Shown here in pieces: positions 1 through 8,086 of a stretch of 11,326 nt of DNA. Where the stretch lies: NCBI GenBank assembly GCA_902533955.1, contig CACANV010000018.1, positions 1 through 11,326 on the forward strand, given 5' to 3'. A model generated the notes under the pieces. That model made no database searches and was not told the DNA's origin. It was given only the letters and a program-made list of their open reading frames with translations. Made by a program: the position numbers and the translations under genes. The DNA is from an uncultured Pelagibacteraceae bacterium (GTDB lineage Bacteria; Pseudomonadota; Alphaproteobacteria; Pelagibacterales; Pelagibacteraceae). Position 1 is the stretch's first letter, and the number at the start of each line of letters is the position of its first letter.

Positions 1-284
1 AAAACTCAGAATTTGAAATTAAAACAGATTTGGTAATTAAAGCATTAGGATTTGATCCTGAAGATTTACCAAAATTATTTCAAGAAGAAAAATTACAAAT
101 TTCAAAGTGGGGAACAATTAAAGCTAATTTTGACACGATGGAGACAAATATATCAGGTATTTTTGCAGCTGGTGATATTGTTAGAGGCGCATCATTGGTA
201 GTTTGGGCAATAAAAGATGGGAGAGATGCTGCAGTTTCTATAGATAGATTTTTAAAATCAAAACAAAAATATAAAGTTGCATAA
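1..284 (+). CDS. gltD: Glutamate synthase small (beta) subunit, C-terminal fragment
   Basis: This is the last 93 codons of a gene that enters from the left edge; the frame is open from base 3 and stops at TAA 282-284. GltD is the FAD- and Fe-S-containing subunit that takes electrons from NADPH and passes them to GltB for glutamate synthesis in the cytoplasm. The visible part is the end of the FAD/NAD(P)H oxidoreductase fold: a segment beginning VIKALGFDP, then GIFAAGDIVRGASLVVWAIKDG, with the AGD FAD-contact motif and the closing A-x-x-x-G-R-x-A-A helix typical of this family. The N-terminal Fe-S region lies outside the window. Its stop overlaps the gltB start by one base (TAATG), so the two are surely co-transcribed and probably translationally coupled. 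The order gltD before gltB is the reverse of E. coli gltBD. Identity rests on the C-terminal motif plus the gltB neighbour. Confidence 0.93.
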   Translation, partial: NSEFEIKTDLVIKALGFDPEDLPKLFQEEKLQISKWGTIKANFDTMETNISGIFAAGDIVRGASLVVWAIKDGRDAAVSIDRFLKSKQKYKVA

Positions 285-3200
285 TGAATATAATAAAAAA
301 AAATTTAAAACTTCTAAAAAAAAATCATGTTTATAATGAAAAAATGGAACATGATGCTTGTGGTATTGGATTAGTAGCATCAACGGAAGGTTTAAAATCG
401 AGAAAAGTTGTAGAATATGGAATTCAAGCTTTAAAAGCTGTATGGCATAGAGGTGCAATTGATGCAGACGGCAAAACTGGTGATGGAGCTGGGATACATA
501 TAGAAATACCAAAAGATTTTTTTTCAGAAAAAATTGAAATAACTGGACATAAACACGATGATTCCAAGCTTTGTATTGGAATGATTTTTTTACCTAGAAA
601 TGATTATGAGGCCCAAGAACAGTGTAGAATTATTGTAGAAAGTGAACTAACAAAAAAAAATTTTAATATTTATGGTTGGAGACAAGTTCCAGTAAACCCA
701 TCAGTTTTGGGAGAAAAAGCCGAACTAACTAGACCTGAAATTACTCAAGTGCTTTTTACAAATAACGATAAAAATGTAAGTGATAAGTCATTAGAAAGAA
801 TTTTATATGAAACAAGAAGAAAGATTGAAAAAGAAGCATTAAGAACCCACTTAAAAAATTTATATATTTGTTCATTTAGCTCTAAGTCCATAATATATAA
901 GGGTATGTTTCTTGCAGAAGCATTATCTGATTTTTATCCAGATTTAAAAGATGAAAGATTTATTTCAAGATATGCAATCTTTCATCAAAGATTTTCAACT
1001 AATACTGCACCAAGTTGGGATTTAGCTCAACCATTCAGATCTTTAGCTCATAACGGTGAAATAAATACTCTTAAAGGAAATATCAATTGGATGAAGGTTC
1101 ATGAAGAAGAAATGTTTAGTCCTTTATTTGAAGAAATGGAAAATATAAAACCGGTAATTCCTGCTGGAAATTCTGACTCCGCATCATTAGACAATGTGTT
1201 TGAACTTTTGAATATATCTGGTCAATCAGCGCCTCTTGCAAAATTAATGTTAATTCCTGATGCTTGGTCAAAGAAAAGCAAAGTTCTTCCTAAAGATCAT
1301 CTACAATTATTTAATTTTCTAAATAGTACAATGGAGCCCTGGGATGGACCAGCAGCTATAGCTGCTACAGACAATGAATGGGTTATTGTTGCTACAGATA
1401 GAAATGGCCTTAGACCTCTAAGATTTACCATTACAAGAGATAAATTATTATTTGCTGGGTCAGAAACAGGCATGATTGACTTGAATGAAAAAAAAATATT
1501 AAAGAAGGGTAGATTGGGACCAGGAGAAATTCTAGGCGTAAGAATCGAAAAAGGAAAAGTTTATACAAATGATGAAATAAAAAATCATATAGCAAAAGAA
1601 TTTAAACATTTTAATAATCAAATAATTGATCTTGATAAAAAATTGGAAATTGAAAATGAGAAATTTGAATTTTCAGAGTTAGACTTAAAAAAACGACAAC
1701 ATTGTTTTGGTTACAGCATTGAAGATTTAGAATTAATATTACATCCAATGGCTGAAGATGCAAAGGAGGCCATTGGTTCAATGGGTGACGATACTCCTTT
1801 AGCTGTTTTATCAGATAAATACCGACCACTTTACCATTTTTTTAGACAAAATTTTAGCCAGGTAACTAATCCTCCTATAGATTCACTGAGAGAAAATAAA
1901 GTCATGAGTTTAAAGACAAGATTTGGAAATTTAGGAAATATTTTGGATTTTAGTAATTTAACAGAAGAAAATATCTATGTTCTAAATAGCCCAATATTAT
2001 CTAATACTCAATTTGATAAATTTATAAAGTTTTTTGGAGGAAATTATAGAATTTTAGAATGTACTTTTAATTCAGACAATAATTTAAAAAATGCCCTAGA
2101 TGATTTGATAAATAAAACTGAGCAAGCAGTAAGAGAAGGTATAAAGCAAATAATTCTTACAGATAAAAATATCTCAATTAAAAGATTACCTATGCCAATG
2201 CTTTTATGTATAGGTGCAATTAATACTCATCTAATTAAACTTGGCTTGAGAGGCTATGTTTCGATTAATGTTCAAACTGGTGATGCACTGGACACACATT
2301 CCTTTGCTACATTAATTGGAGTTGGAGCCACTACTGTTAATCCTTACTTGGCATTTGATAGTCTTTATCAAAGATATTCAAGAAAACTTTTTGGAAATTT
2401 ATCATATGATGATTGTGTAATAAGATTTATCAAGTCAGTTAATTTAGGGCTGCTTAAAATAATGTCAAAAATGGGTATTTCTGTTTTAAGTTCTTATAGA
2501 GGTGGTTGTAATTTTGAGACTGTAGGATTAAGCAGAACAATAGTTAAAGATTATTTTCCAGGTGTTTTGTCTAAAATTTCAGGCATTGGAATAACTGGAA
2601 TTGAGAAAAAGGTAAGAAATATTCATAGTGAAGCATTTGAAACTCAGTCTAATATTCTACCGATAGGAGGTATATATAGGTACAGAAAAAACGGTGAGAC
2701 TCACCAATATCAAGGAAAATTAATTCATCTATTACAAGCTTCAGTTGGTGAAAATTCTTATGAAACTTATAAGAAATACACAAAGGGAATTTATAATTTA
2801 CAACCAATTAATCTTAGAGATTTAATAGATTTTAAATCTCAAAATTCAATTAAAATTGATCAAGTGGAACCCATTTCAAATATTATGAGAAGATTTGGAA
2901 GTGGAAGTATGTCTCATGGCGCTTTATCTAAAGAAGCGCACGAAACTCTTGCTATAGGAATGAATAGAATAAAAGGTGCTTCATGCAGTGGAGAAGGAGG
3001 AGAAGACGAATCAAGGTTTGAAATTTTAAAAAATGGAGATAGTGCCAATTCTAGAGTTAAACAGATTGCATCTGCGAGATTTGGAGTGACTATTAATTAT
3101 TTAAATAATTGTAATGAAATAGAAATAAAGATCGCACAAGGTGCAAAACCTGGTGAAGGTGGACAGTTACCTGGTTTTAAAGTAACAGAAGAAATAGCAA

Positions 3201-4780
3201 GACTAAGACATTCTACTCCTGGTGTTACTCTAATTTCTCCACCTCCCCATCATGATATTTATTCCATAGAAGATCTTGCACAATTAATTTATGATCTTAA
3301 ACAAATTAATCCTGAAGCTAGAGTTGGAGTTAAACTTGTTGCATCTTCAGGAATTGGAACAATTGCTGCCGGAGTTGCAAAAGCAAAAGCGGATATAATA
3401 CTTATTTCAGGACATTCAGGAGGAACTGGAGCAACTCCTCAAACAAGCGTCAAGTATGTGGGTATTCCATGGGAAATGGGACTTACTGAAGCTAATCAAG
3501 TATTAACACTAAATAATTTAAGGCATTTAATTACTCTAAGAACAGATGGTGGAATTAAAACAGGCAGAGATGTTGTAATGGCTGCAATGATGGGAGCAGA
3601 AGAGTTTGGAGTTGCAACAACAGCTTTGGTAGCAATGGGATGTATAATGGTTAGACAATGTCATTCAAATACTTGCCCTGTTGGAGTCTGTACCCAAGAT
3701 GAAAATTTAAGAAAAAAATTTACTGGGACTCCTGATAAAGTAGTAAATTTATTTACTTTTATTGCTCAAGAAGTTAGAGAAATTTTAGCAGAAATTGGCT
3801 TTAAATCATTAAATGATGTTATAGGAAGAACAGATTTATTGAGACAAGTCAGTAAGGGATCACCAAATCTTGACGATTTAGATTTAAATCCTTTATTTGT
3901 TCAAGCAGATTCAGGAAAAAATAAAAGATATTGCGAAACTCCTTTTATTAATAATGTGCCAGATACTTTAGATCAAAAAATTTGGACAGATCTGGAACAT
4001 TTGATAGATAAAAACCAATCTTTAGATAAAGAATTTGAAATTAAAAATATTCATAGAGCAGTTGGAACAAGAATTTCTCACAATCTCTATAAAAAATTTG
4101 GTAATGATAAACTAATAGAAAATTCAGTAATTTTAACTTTTAAAGGATCTGCGGGACAATCGTTCGGAGCTTTTGGAATAAAAGGTTTAAAATTAATTTT
4201 AAAAGGAGATGCAAATGATTATGTAGGGAAAGGTCTCTCTGGTGCTTCTATAACAATTAAACTTCAAGAAGAGAGTAATTTAAAATCAAATGAAAATACA
4301 ATAATTGGAAATACAGTACTTTATGGAGCAACATCAGGAAATTTGTTTGCCGCTGGCCAGGCTGGAGAAAGATTTGCAGTTAGAAATTCTGGTGCTACAG
4401 CAGTAGTAGAAGGATGTGATTCAAATGGATGTGAGTATATGACTGGTGGAAATATTACTATATTAGGTGATGTAGGGGATAATTTTGGGGCCGGTATGAC
4501 AGGAGGAATGGCTTTTGTTTATGATCCAAAAAATCAATTTGAAAAAAAAGCAAATCCCGAAACTATTATTTGGCAAACTCCAGAAACTGATTACTGGATA
4601 AATTTTTTAAAAGAATTAATAATTAAGCATAGCGAAGAAACAGACTCTATAGTTTCAAAAAATATTATTAAAAATTTTGAACAAGAAATAAAAAATTTTT
4701 TACAAATATGTCCAAAAGAAATGCTTGATAAAATTAAAAATCCTATTTCAAATAAAAAAATTATAGGGAAAGCTAGTTAA
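284..4780 (+). CDS. gltB: Glutamate synthase large (alpha) subunit
   Basis: This complete 1498-residue protein has the usual length for bacterial GltB. It hydrolyses glutamine and transfers the ammonia to 2-oxoglutarate, making glutamate. The ATG at 284 overlaps the gltD stop. A 25-residue propeptide precedes the class II amidotransferase nucleophile Cys26 (EHDACGIG); mature GltB begins at this Cys after processing. Domains in order: amidotransferase (~26-430, with RFSTNTAPSW and HNGEINTLKGN near 235-270); central domain (~475-770, FGYSIEDLE, GSMGDDTPLAVLS, QVTNPPIDSLRE); FMN-binding synthase barrel (~815-1190, GSGSMSHGALS near 872, GEGGEDESRF near 903, GHSGGTGATP near 1043); and a C-terminal glycine-rich beta-helix (~1255-1450). 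The 3Fe-4S ligands are Cys1120, Cys1126 and Cys1131 in the expected C-x5-C-x4-C spacing. All key residues are present, so it looks functional. No Shine-Dalgarno sequence is evident. The last 8 bp overlap the convergent hydrolase gene. Confidence 0.98.
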   Translation: MNIIKKNLKLLKKNHVYNEKMEHDACGIGLVASTEGLKSRKVVEYGIQALKAVWHRGAIDADGKTGDGAGIHIEIPKDFFSEKIEITGHKHDDSKLCIGMIFLPRNDYEAQEQCRIIVESELTKKNFNIYGWRQVPVNPSVLGEKAELTRPEITQVLFTNNDKNVSDKSLERILYETRRKIEKEALRTHLKNLYICSFSSKSIIYKGMFLAEALSDFYPDLKDERFISRYAIFHQRFSTNTAPSWDLAQPFRSLAHNGEINTLKGNINWMKVHEEEMFSPLFEEMENIKPVIPAGNSDSASLDNVFELLNISGQSAPLAKLMLIPDAWSKKSKVLPKDHLQLFNFLNSTMEPWDGPAAIAATDNEWVIVATDRNGLRPLRFTITRDKLLFAGSETGMIDLNEKKILKKGRLGPGEILGVRIEKGKVYTNDEIKNHIAKEFKHFNNQIIDLDKKLEIENEKFEFSELDLKKRQHCFGYSIEDLELILHPMAEDAKEAIGSMGDDTPLAVLSDKYRPLYHFFRQNFSQVTNPPIDSLRENKVMSLKTRFGNLGNILDFSNLTEENIYVLNSPILSNTQFDKFIKFFGGNYRILECTFNSDNNLKNALDDLINKTEQAVREGIKQIILTDKNISIKRLPMPMLLCIGAINTHLIKLGLRGYVSINVQTGDALDTHSFATLIGVGATTVNPYLAFDSLYQRYSRKLFGNLSYDDCVIRFIKSVNLGLLKIMSKMGISVLSSYRGGCNFETVGLSRTIVKDYFPGVLSKISGIGITGIEKKVRNIHSEAFETQSNILPIGGIYRYRKNGETHQYQGKLIHLLQASVGENSYETYKKYTKGIYNLQPINLRDLIDFKSQNSIKIDQVEPISNIMRRFGSGSMSHGALSKEAHETLAIGMNRIKGASCSGEGGEDESRFEILKNGDSANSRVKQIASARFGVTINYLNNCNEIEIKIAQGAKPGEGGQLPGFKVTEEIARLRHSTPGVTLISPPPHHDIYSIEDLAQLIYDLKQINPEARVGVKLVASSGIGTIAAGVAKAKADIILISGHSGGTGATPQTSVKYVGIPWEMGLTEANQVLTLNNLRHLITLRTDGGIKTGRDVVMAAMMGAEEFGVATTALVAMGCIMVRQCHSNTCPVGVCTQDENLRKKFTGTPDKVVNLFTFIAQEVREILAEIGFKSLNDVIGRTDLLRQVSKGSPNLDDLDLNPLFVQADSGKNKRYCETPFINNVPDTLDQKIWTDLEHLIDKNQSLDKEFEIKNIHRAVGTRISHNLYKKFGNDKLIENSVILTFKGSAGQSFGAFGIKGLKLILKGDANDYVGKGLSGASITIKLQEESNLKSNENTIIGNTVLYGATSGNLFAAGQAGERFAVRNSGATAVVEGCDSNGCEYMTGGNITILGDVGDNFGAGMTGGMAFVYDPKNQFEKKANPETIIWQTPETDYWINFLKELIIKHSEETDSIVSKNIIKNFEQEIKNFLQICPKEMLDKIKNPISNKKIIGKAS

Positions 4781-5534
4781 TTTTCTTAATTAATAAATTA
4801 AGTTCTTTACAAATAATATTAAGATTTTTTTTTGAAGATAAGCTATGATCTCCACCTTTTATAATATTTAATTTCTTTTTTTTATTTTTAAAAATTTTTA
4901 AAATTTTTTTTGAATAAAGTACTGGAACGACTTCATCTTTTTTTCCATGAATCATTGTTATTGGAATATCAAATTTATATTTTTTATTTAAAACTTTATT
5001 TTTTAGTTTTTTACCGTCTAATATTAATTGGCGAGTTATCAGATATTCATAATTTCCATTTTTAATTTTGCTAATGCCTTTATTTAAAATTTCTTTTTTA
5101 ATTTTATTGCTAAATTTTTTCCACATTAATCTTGTAATAAATTCAGGAGCTGATCCAATACCAACAAATCCTTTAATTTGATTTTTAAAGTATTTAAATA
5201 ATATTAATGATATCCATGCCCCCATACTTGATCCTACAAGAATAAAATCATTTTTTTTTACTAACCTACTTATTGCTATCTTTGCATCATTTGACCAAAT
5301 AGAAATATTTCCTTTTGTAAAATCGCCAGAAGATTTACCATGACCGCAATACTCTAATGCTAAAAAACCTAGGTTATTTTTAATAGCATAACTTCTAAAT
5401 TTTTTAGGTTTTTCACCACATATATCAGAGGAAAATCCTGGAAGAAAAACTACATATAGTTTTTTTCTATAATAATTATTGATATATCTAAGTTTTTTAT
5501 ATTTAGAAACTTTTAAAAATTTATATTTTTTCAT
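4773..5534 (-). CDS. Alpha/beta hydrolase, ABHD10-like
   Basis: This 253-residue cytoplasmic protein has no signal peptide or membrane segment. A serine-hydrolase triad can be read directly: nucleophile Ser103 in the elbow VGSSMGAW, acid Asp200 in MIHGKKDEVVP, and His230 in GGDHSLS. The oxyanion-side motif is LPGFSSD (31-37). YCGHGKSSG (62-70) and IGSAPEF (126-132) match what I recall of the ABHD10 (mitochondrial acyl-protein thioesterase/esterase) branch, whose relatives are common in alphaproteobacteria. The true substrate cannot be told from sequence; an acyl ester or thioester is plausible. About one residue in five is lysine (52 of 253), an extreme result of A+T bias, giving a very basic protein. 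It converges on gltB with an 8-bp overlap and diverges from the glycosyltransferase across 42 bp, so it is probably transcribed alone. Confidence 0.85.
   Translation of the reverse strand: MKKYKFLKVSKYKKLRYINNYYRKKLYVVFLPGFSSDICGEKPKKFRSYAIKNNLGFLALEYCGHGKSSGDFTKGNISIWSNDAKIAISRLVKKNDFILVGSSMGAWISLILFKYFKNQIKGFVGIGSAPEFITRLMWKKFSNKIKKEILNKGISKIKNGNYEYLITRQLILDGKKLKNKVLNKKYKFDIPITMIHGKKDEVVPVLYSKKILKIFKNKKKKLNIIKGGDHSLSSKKNLNIICKELNLLIKKIN
4785..4802. terminator. Possible weak hairpin between convergent gltB and hydrolase
   Basis: A perfect inverted repeat (CTTAATT, 4-base loop AATA, AATTAAG) lies 5 bases past the gltB stop, inside the last codons of the hydrolase gene. On the plus strand it is followed by TTCTTT. 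The 7-bp stem has only one G-C pair and would be unstable alone, and similar runs occur by chance in such A+T-rich DNA. Its position at a convergent junction is the main reason to list it. Confidence 0.25.
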
Positions 5535-5576
5535 ATAAAGTGCATTATCTAATTAGGTATAATATAACATAATCAT
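5535..5576. promoter_or_regulatory. Divergent promoter gap between hydrolase and glycosyltransferase
   Basis: This 42-bp gap must hold the start signals for both outward-facing genes. On the plus strand a perfect TATAAT lies at 5558-5563, 13 bases before the glycosyltransferase ATG; the matching -35 region (~5535-5540) is poor. On the minus strand GATAAT (5549-5544) is a five-of-six -10 candidate for the hydrolase, also with a weak -35. Either start would give a leader of only a few bases, and neither gene has a Shine-Dalgarno sequence. A perfect 8-bp palindrome CTAATTAG (5549-5556) sits between the two -10 boxes and could be chance or a small operator. Confidence 0.45.
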
Positions 5577-6470
5577 ATGCAGCCTAAATTAAAAGTTTTA
5601 CAAGTTATTCCTAAACTTGGTTATGGTGGAGCAGAAACGGGATGCTATGATATTGCACATTACTTATACGAAAACAAAGCTAAATCATATTTGATTACAA
5701 GTGGAGGAGAATTAACAAAATATATAGACAAAAAAAAAGTAAAACTAATAAGACTTCCTGTTCAATCAAAAAATCCAATTATCATGTTATTTAATGCTAT
5801 AATAATTTCATTAATTATTCTTTTTTTTAATATTAACATAGTTCATGCAAGGAGTAGAGCTCCTGCTTGGTCTTGCTTCCTAGCAACAAAAATTACGCGT
5901 AGAAAATTTGTTACAACTTTTCATGGAACTTATAATTTTAAAAGTAAATTAAAAAAATTTTATAACTCAGTTATGGTAAGATCAGATTTAATTATTGCAG
6001 GATCTAATTTTATTTTTTCACATATTAATGAAAACTATACTGAGTATTTAAGTTCAAAAAAGAAATTTTTAGTAATTTTTAGGGGAATTAATACTGATTA
6101 CTTTGACCCTTCTACAACTTTAGAAAAAGATGAAGATGAATTATTTAAATTATGGGAGCTTAAGGTTGGAAAAAAAATTATTTTATTTCCAGGAAGGTTA
6201 ACTTCATGGAAAGGTCAAGAAATGTTTTTAGAAGCAATAAATAAAGTTAATATACAATTAGGTCATGATGCATTTATTGCAGTAATATTAGGTAGTGATC
6301 AAGGTAGAGATCTTTATAAAAAAAAACTCATCAGATTAGTAGAGCATAAACAGTTAACAAACTATCTTTTGCATTTGGTCCCCCACAGACAACTTTTACT
6401 AATTCTTCTTTTCCAATATCAACATGACATAATTTTAATCTGTCTGCATTTGGATGTTTTTCTGATTTAA
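5577..6470 (+). CDS. Glycosyltransferase family 4, N-terminal part with chimeric tail
   Basis: The frame runs 297 codons, but only residues 1-256 (to ~6346) are glycosyltransferase; residues 257-297 are pheT read antisense and have no meaning. The real part is the N-terminal Rossmann half of a GT-B fold enzyme that transfers a sugar from a nucleotide-sugar donor: [15 protein letters not shown] (7-21), a hydrophobic stretch ~67-89 that may lie against the membrane, [10 protein letters not shown] (89-98), FHGTYNF (115-121), then the start of the donor domain, [16 protein letters not shown] (202-217). The missing C-terminal domain is on the minus strand at 10810-11326; joined at the shared 132 bp they make one 384-residue protein. 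Lipopolysaccharide or other surface-glycan synthesis is likely for such a GT4, but donor and acceptor are unknown. The ATG at 5577 is the first in frame after a TATAAT box. Confidence 0.85.
   Translation: MQPKLKVLQVIPKLGYGGAETGCYDIAHYLYENKAKSYLITSGGELTKYIDKKKVKLIRLPVQSKNPIIMLFNAIIISLIILFFNINIVHARSRAPAWSCFLATKITRRKFVTTFHGTYNFKSKLKKFYNSVMVRSDLIIAGSNFIFSHINENYTEYLSSKKKFLVIFRGINTDYFDPSTTLEKDEDELFKLWELKVGKKIILFPGRLTSWKGQEMFLEAINKVNIQLGHDAFIAVILGSDQGRDLYKKKLIRLVEHKQLTNYLLHLVPHRQLLLILLFQYQHDIILICLHLDVFLI
6215..6346 (+). repeat. 132-bp inverted repeat, left copy
   Basis: I compared these bases block by block with the reverse complement of 11195-11326 and found them identical over all 132 positions. 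They encode glycosyltransferase residues ~214-256. The match breaks immediately after base 6346: here the sequence continues TAAACAG (antisense pheT), whereas in the other copy the gene continues ATACAGA in frame. There are no transposon-like ends or target duplications. Confidence 0.97.
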
Positions 6471-6621
6471 CGATTTTAGCTACAATAAAATCACTCAATT
6501 CATTTTTTACTGGCTCAACTTTTTCAACTTCTAAACCAGTACTATTTAATTTTTCAATGATCTGTGCCTCGGTTTTATTTGTTTTTAGATGATCATTAAG
6601 CCAATCTTTTGTAAATTTCAT
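6331..6621 (-). CDS. pheT: Phenylalanyl-tRNA synthetase beta subunit, N-terminal fragment
   Basis: About 93 genuine residues of a protein normally near 800 residues long. PheT forms the alpha2-beta2 enzyme with PheS, helps bind tRNA-Phe and edits Tyr-tRNA-Phe; the editing domain lies in the missing part. Visible are the N-terminal helix [12 protein letters not shown] and the start of the EMAP-type tRNA-binding OB fold, [19 protein letters not shown] (~50-68), and [10 protein letters not shown] (77-86). After Ala93 the frame reads LLI and stops, coming from antisense glycosyltransferase across the chimeric junction. The stop is therefore not natural and the gene is cut, not a short paralogue. 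The start overlaps the pheS stop as ATGA (6618-6621). An AGAGG ribosome-binding sequence lies 9 bases upstream, inside the end of pheS. Confidence 0.93.
   Translation of the reverse strand: MKFTKDWLNDHLKTNKTEAQIIEKLNSTGLEVEKVEPVKNELSDFIVAKIVKSEKHPNADRLKLCHVDIGKEELVKVVCGGPNAKDSLLTVYALLI
6341..6363. other. Fold-back junction: glycosyltransferase joined to antisense pheT
   Basis: To the left, the plus strand codes for glycosyltransferase; to the right, the minus strand codes for PheT. The PheT frame reads a normal TVYA up to the codon at 6343-6345, then three codons of antisense glycosyltransferase and a stop at 6331-6333. The switch point can therefore be placed at about 6343-6346. The true glycosyltransferase continuation and the pheT antisense strand share an approximate ACAG(A)TTAAC(C/A)AAC just past the break. 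Such short imperfect homology is typical where a copying strand or an assembler jumps. Confidence 0.85.
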
Positions 6622-7685
6622 TTGCTTAAACCTCTATAATTTGTTGGAACATCAAGAGGATCAAAACCGTAATAATTTAACCATCTATAATCACACTCGA
6701 AAAAAGACCTTAAATCATTAATTCCATATTTTAACATAGCTAATCTATCAATGCCTATACCAAATGCAAAACCTTGGTATTTGTCTGGATCAACTTTTGA
6801 ATTTTTTAAAACATTTGGATGAACCATTCCACAACCTAATATTTCTAACCATTTATCTCCTTCACCTATTACAATTTTATTATTTTCAATCCTATATCCT
6901 ATATCAACTTCCGCTGAAGGTTCTGTGAATGGAAAATGACTTGGACGAAACCTCATCTTAATTTTTTCAACTTCAAAAAATTCTTTTATAAAATAATTTA
7001 AACAACCTTTTAAATGTCCCATTGTTATGTTTTTGTCTATATGAAGTCCTTCTAATTGATGAAACATTGGAGTATGTGTCTGATCGCTGTCATTTCTATA
7101 TGTTCTCCCAGGTGCAATAATTTTAAATGGTGGTTTACCATTTAACATTGTTCTAACTTGAACTGGTGAAGTGTGAGTTCTTAATAAGGTTTTCATATTT
7201 TTTTCAATATAAAAAGTATCATGCATATCTTTTGCTGGATGGTTTTCAGGTGTATTGAGTGCTGAAAAATTATAATATTCACTTTCAACATCAGGTCCTT
7301 CTTCAACACTAAAGCCAATTTCTGAAAAAATAGATGAAATTTCATCAATTACTTGCGATACAGGATGTATTTTACCAATCCTAAAATCTTTTCCAGGTAG
7401 TGTTATATCATCTTTTTCATATTTTATTTTTTCATTTATCTCAACATCAGTTAGCTTTGAAACTTTGTCATTTATTAATTTTGTAAGCTCTTGTTTAGTA
7501 ATATTTATTTCTGATGCTGCTTTTTTTTTATCTTCTGGAGATAGTGATCCTAATTTTTTAAACTCTGAATTTATAAAACCATTTTTACCAAAAATTTCTG
7601 ATCTTATAATTTCAACTTCTTTTGAATTAATTGATTTATCAAGTTTATTTTTAAATTCTATTTTTAATTTTTCAATTTCTGACAT
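6618..7685 (-). CDS. pheS: Phenylalanyl-tRNA synthetase alpha subunit
   Basis: This complete 355-residue catalytic subunit charges tRNA-Phe. Residues ~1-90 are the charged, helical, coiled-coil tRNA-binding arm. The class II core follows: [10 protein letters not shown] (107-116), [13 protein letters not shown] (128-140), [11 protein letters not shown] (149-159), [10 protein letters not shown] (169-178), motif 2 in [19 protein letters not shown] (192-210), [18 protein letters not shown] (246-263) and motif 3 in [13 protein letters not shown] (305-317). It is longer than the 327-residue E. coli protein. The C-terminal tail with [14 protein letters not shown] (334-347) resembles alphaproteobacterial PheS, which supports the taxonomic guess. 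It lies 43 bp downstream of rplT and overlaps pheT by 4 bp. I see no phenylalanine-rich leader peptide of the E. coli pheM type, so regulation by that route is unlikely. Confidence 0.98.
   Translation of the reverse strand: MSEIEKLKIEFKNKLDKSINSKEVEIIRSEIFGKNGFINSEFKKLGSLSPEDKKKAASEINITKQELTKLINDKVSKLTDVEINEKIKYEKDDITLPGKDFRIGKIHPVSQVIDEISSIFSEIGFSVEEGPDVESEYYNFSALNTPENHPAKDMHDTFYIEKNMKTLLRTHTSPVQVRTMLNGKPPFKIIAPGRTYRNDSDQTHTPMFHQLEGLHIDKNITMGHLKGCLNYFIKEFFEVEKIKMRFRPSHFPFTEPSAEVDIGYRIENNKIVIGEGDKWLEILGCGMVHPNVLKNSKVDPDKYQGFAFGIGIDRLAMLKYGINDLRSFFECDYRWLNYYGFDPLDVPTNYRGLSK
6631..6635 (-). promoter_or_regulatory. Ribosome-binding site for pheT
   Basis: AGAGG on the minus strand, nine bases before the pheT ATG and inside the last codons of pheS. 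It supports the overlapping ATGA start at 6621 and is one of only two clear Shine-Dalgarno sequences I found in the window. Confidence 0.55.
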
Positions 7686-7697
7686 TTATACAGATTA

Positions 7698-7714
7698 TTT
7701 CTTAACTTAAGAAA
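7698..7714. other. Short palindrome in the rplT-pheS gap
   Basis: On the minus strand this reads TTTCTTAA G TTAAGAAA, a perfect 8-bp inverted repeat around one base, or a 6-bp hairpin with a 5-base loop. It occupies the middle of the 43-bp gap before pheS. It is not followed by a U run in the direction of transcription, so a terminator is unlikely. It could be an operator, an RNA processing site or chance. Confidence 0.3.
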
Positions 7715-7728
7715 AACAATAGTGAAGA

Positions 7729-8085
7729 TTAATTTAAAGCAGCTTGTGCTTTTTTTACTATTATTTTAAAGGCTTCAGGATTATCGTATGCTATTTCAGC
7801 TAGAATTTTTCTATCTAATTTTATTCCAGATTTGTTGAGTCCATTAATAAATTTTGAGTAGGTTATGCCTTCAGATCTTACACCAGCATTAATCCTTTGT
7901 ATCCATAATGACTTAAAATCTCTTTTCTTATTTCTTCTATCTCTGTAGGCATATTGCATAGCCTTTTCCATTGCTTGTCTAGCAACTCTAATTGTATTCT
8001 TTCTTCTTCCCCACTGACCTTTAACTGCTTTTAAAACTTTTTTATGCCTTGCTTTGCCTGTTACACCTCTTTTCACTCTTGCCAT
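7729..8085 (-). CDS. rplT: 50S ribosomal protein L20
   Basis: This complete 118-residue protein has the standard L20 length. L20 binds 23S rRNA early in large-subunit assembly. The N-terminal arm is rich in arginine and lysine ([19 protein letters not shown]), followed by [20 protein letters not shown] (24-43), [20 protein letters not shown] (46-65) and [19 protein letters not shown] (66-84), all diagnostic of the family. It starts one base after the rpmI stop. A good ribosome-binding sequence, AAGAGG (8096-8091), lies within the end of rpmI five bases before the ATG. In E. coli and Bacillus, L20 represses its own operon by binding the mRNA; I could not identify such a site here. Confidence 0.98.
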   Translation of the reverse strand: MARVKRGVTGKARHKKVLKAVKGQWGRRKNTIRVARQAMEKAMQYAYRDRRNKKRDFKSLWIQRINAGVRSEGITYSKFINGLNKSGIKLDRKILAEIAYDNPEAFKIIVKKAQAALN

Positions 8086-8086
8086 T

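Noticed and set aside
258..512. Antisense open frame at the start of gltB, and similar ones at 1611-1829 (-), 7465-7710 (+) and 10369-10575 (+)
   Set aside because: All lie opposite well-supported genes, have low-complexity translations rich in Phe, Ile, Leu or Ser, and show no domain, motif or ribosome-binding sequence.
6347..6470. A novel C-terminal domain of the glycosyltransferase
   Set aside because: These 41 residues are the antisense reading of clear PheT coding sequence on the other strand and have no glycosyltransferase character.
6331..6621. A stand-alone short tRNA-binding protein derived from PheT
   Set aside because: The frame matches PheT up to the chimeric joint and then stops within antisense glycosyltransferase, so the short length is produced by the joint.
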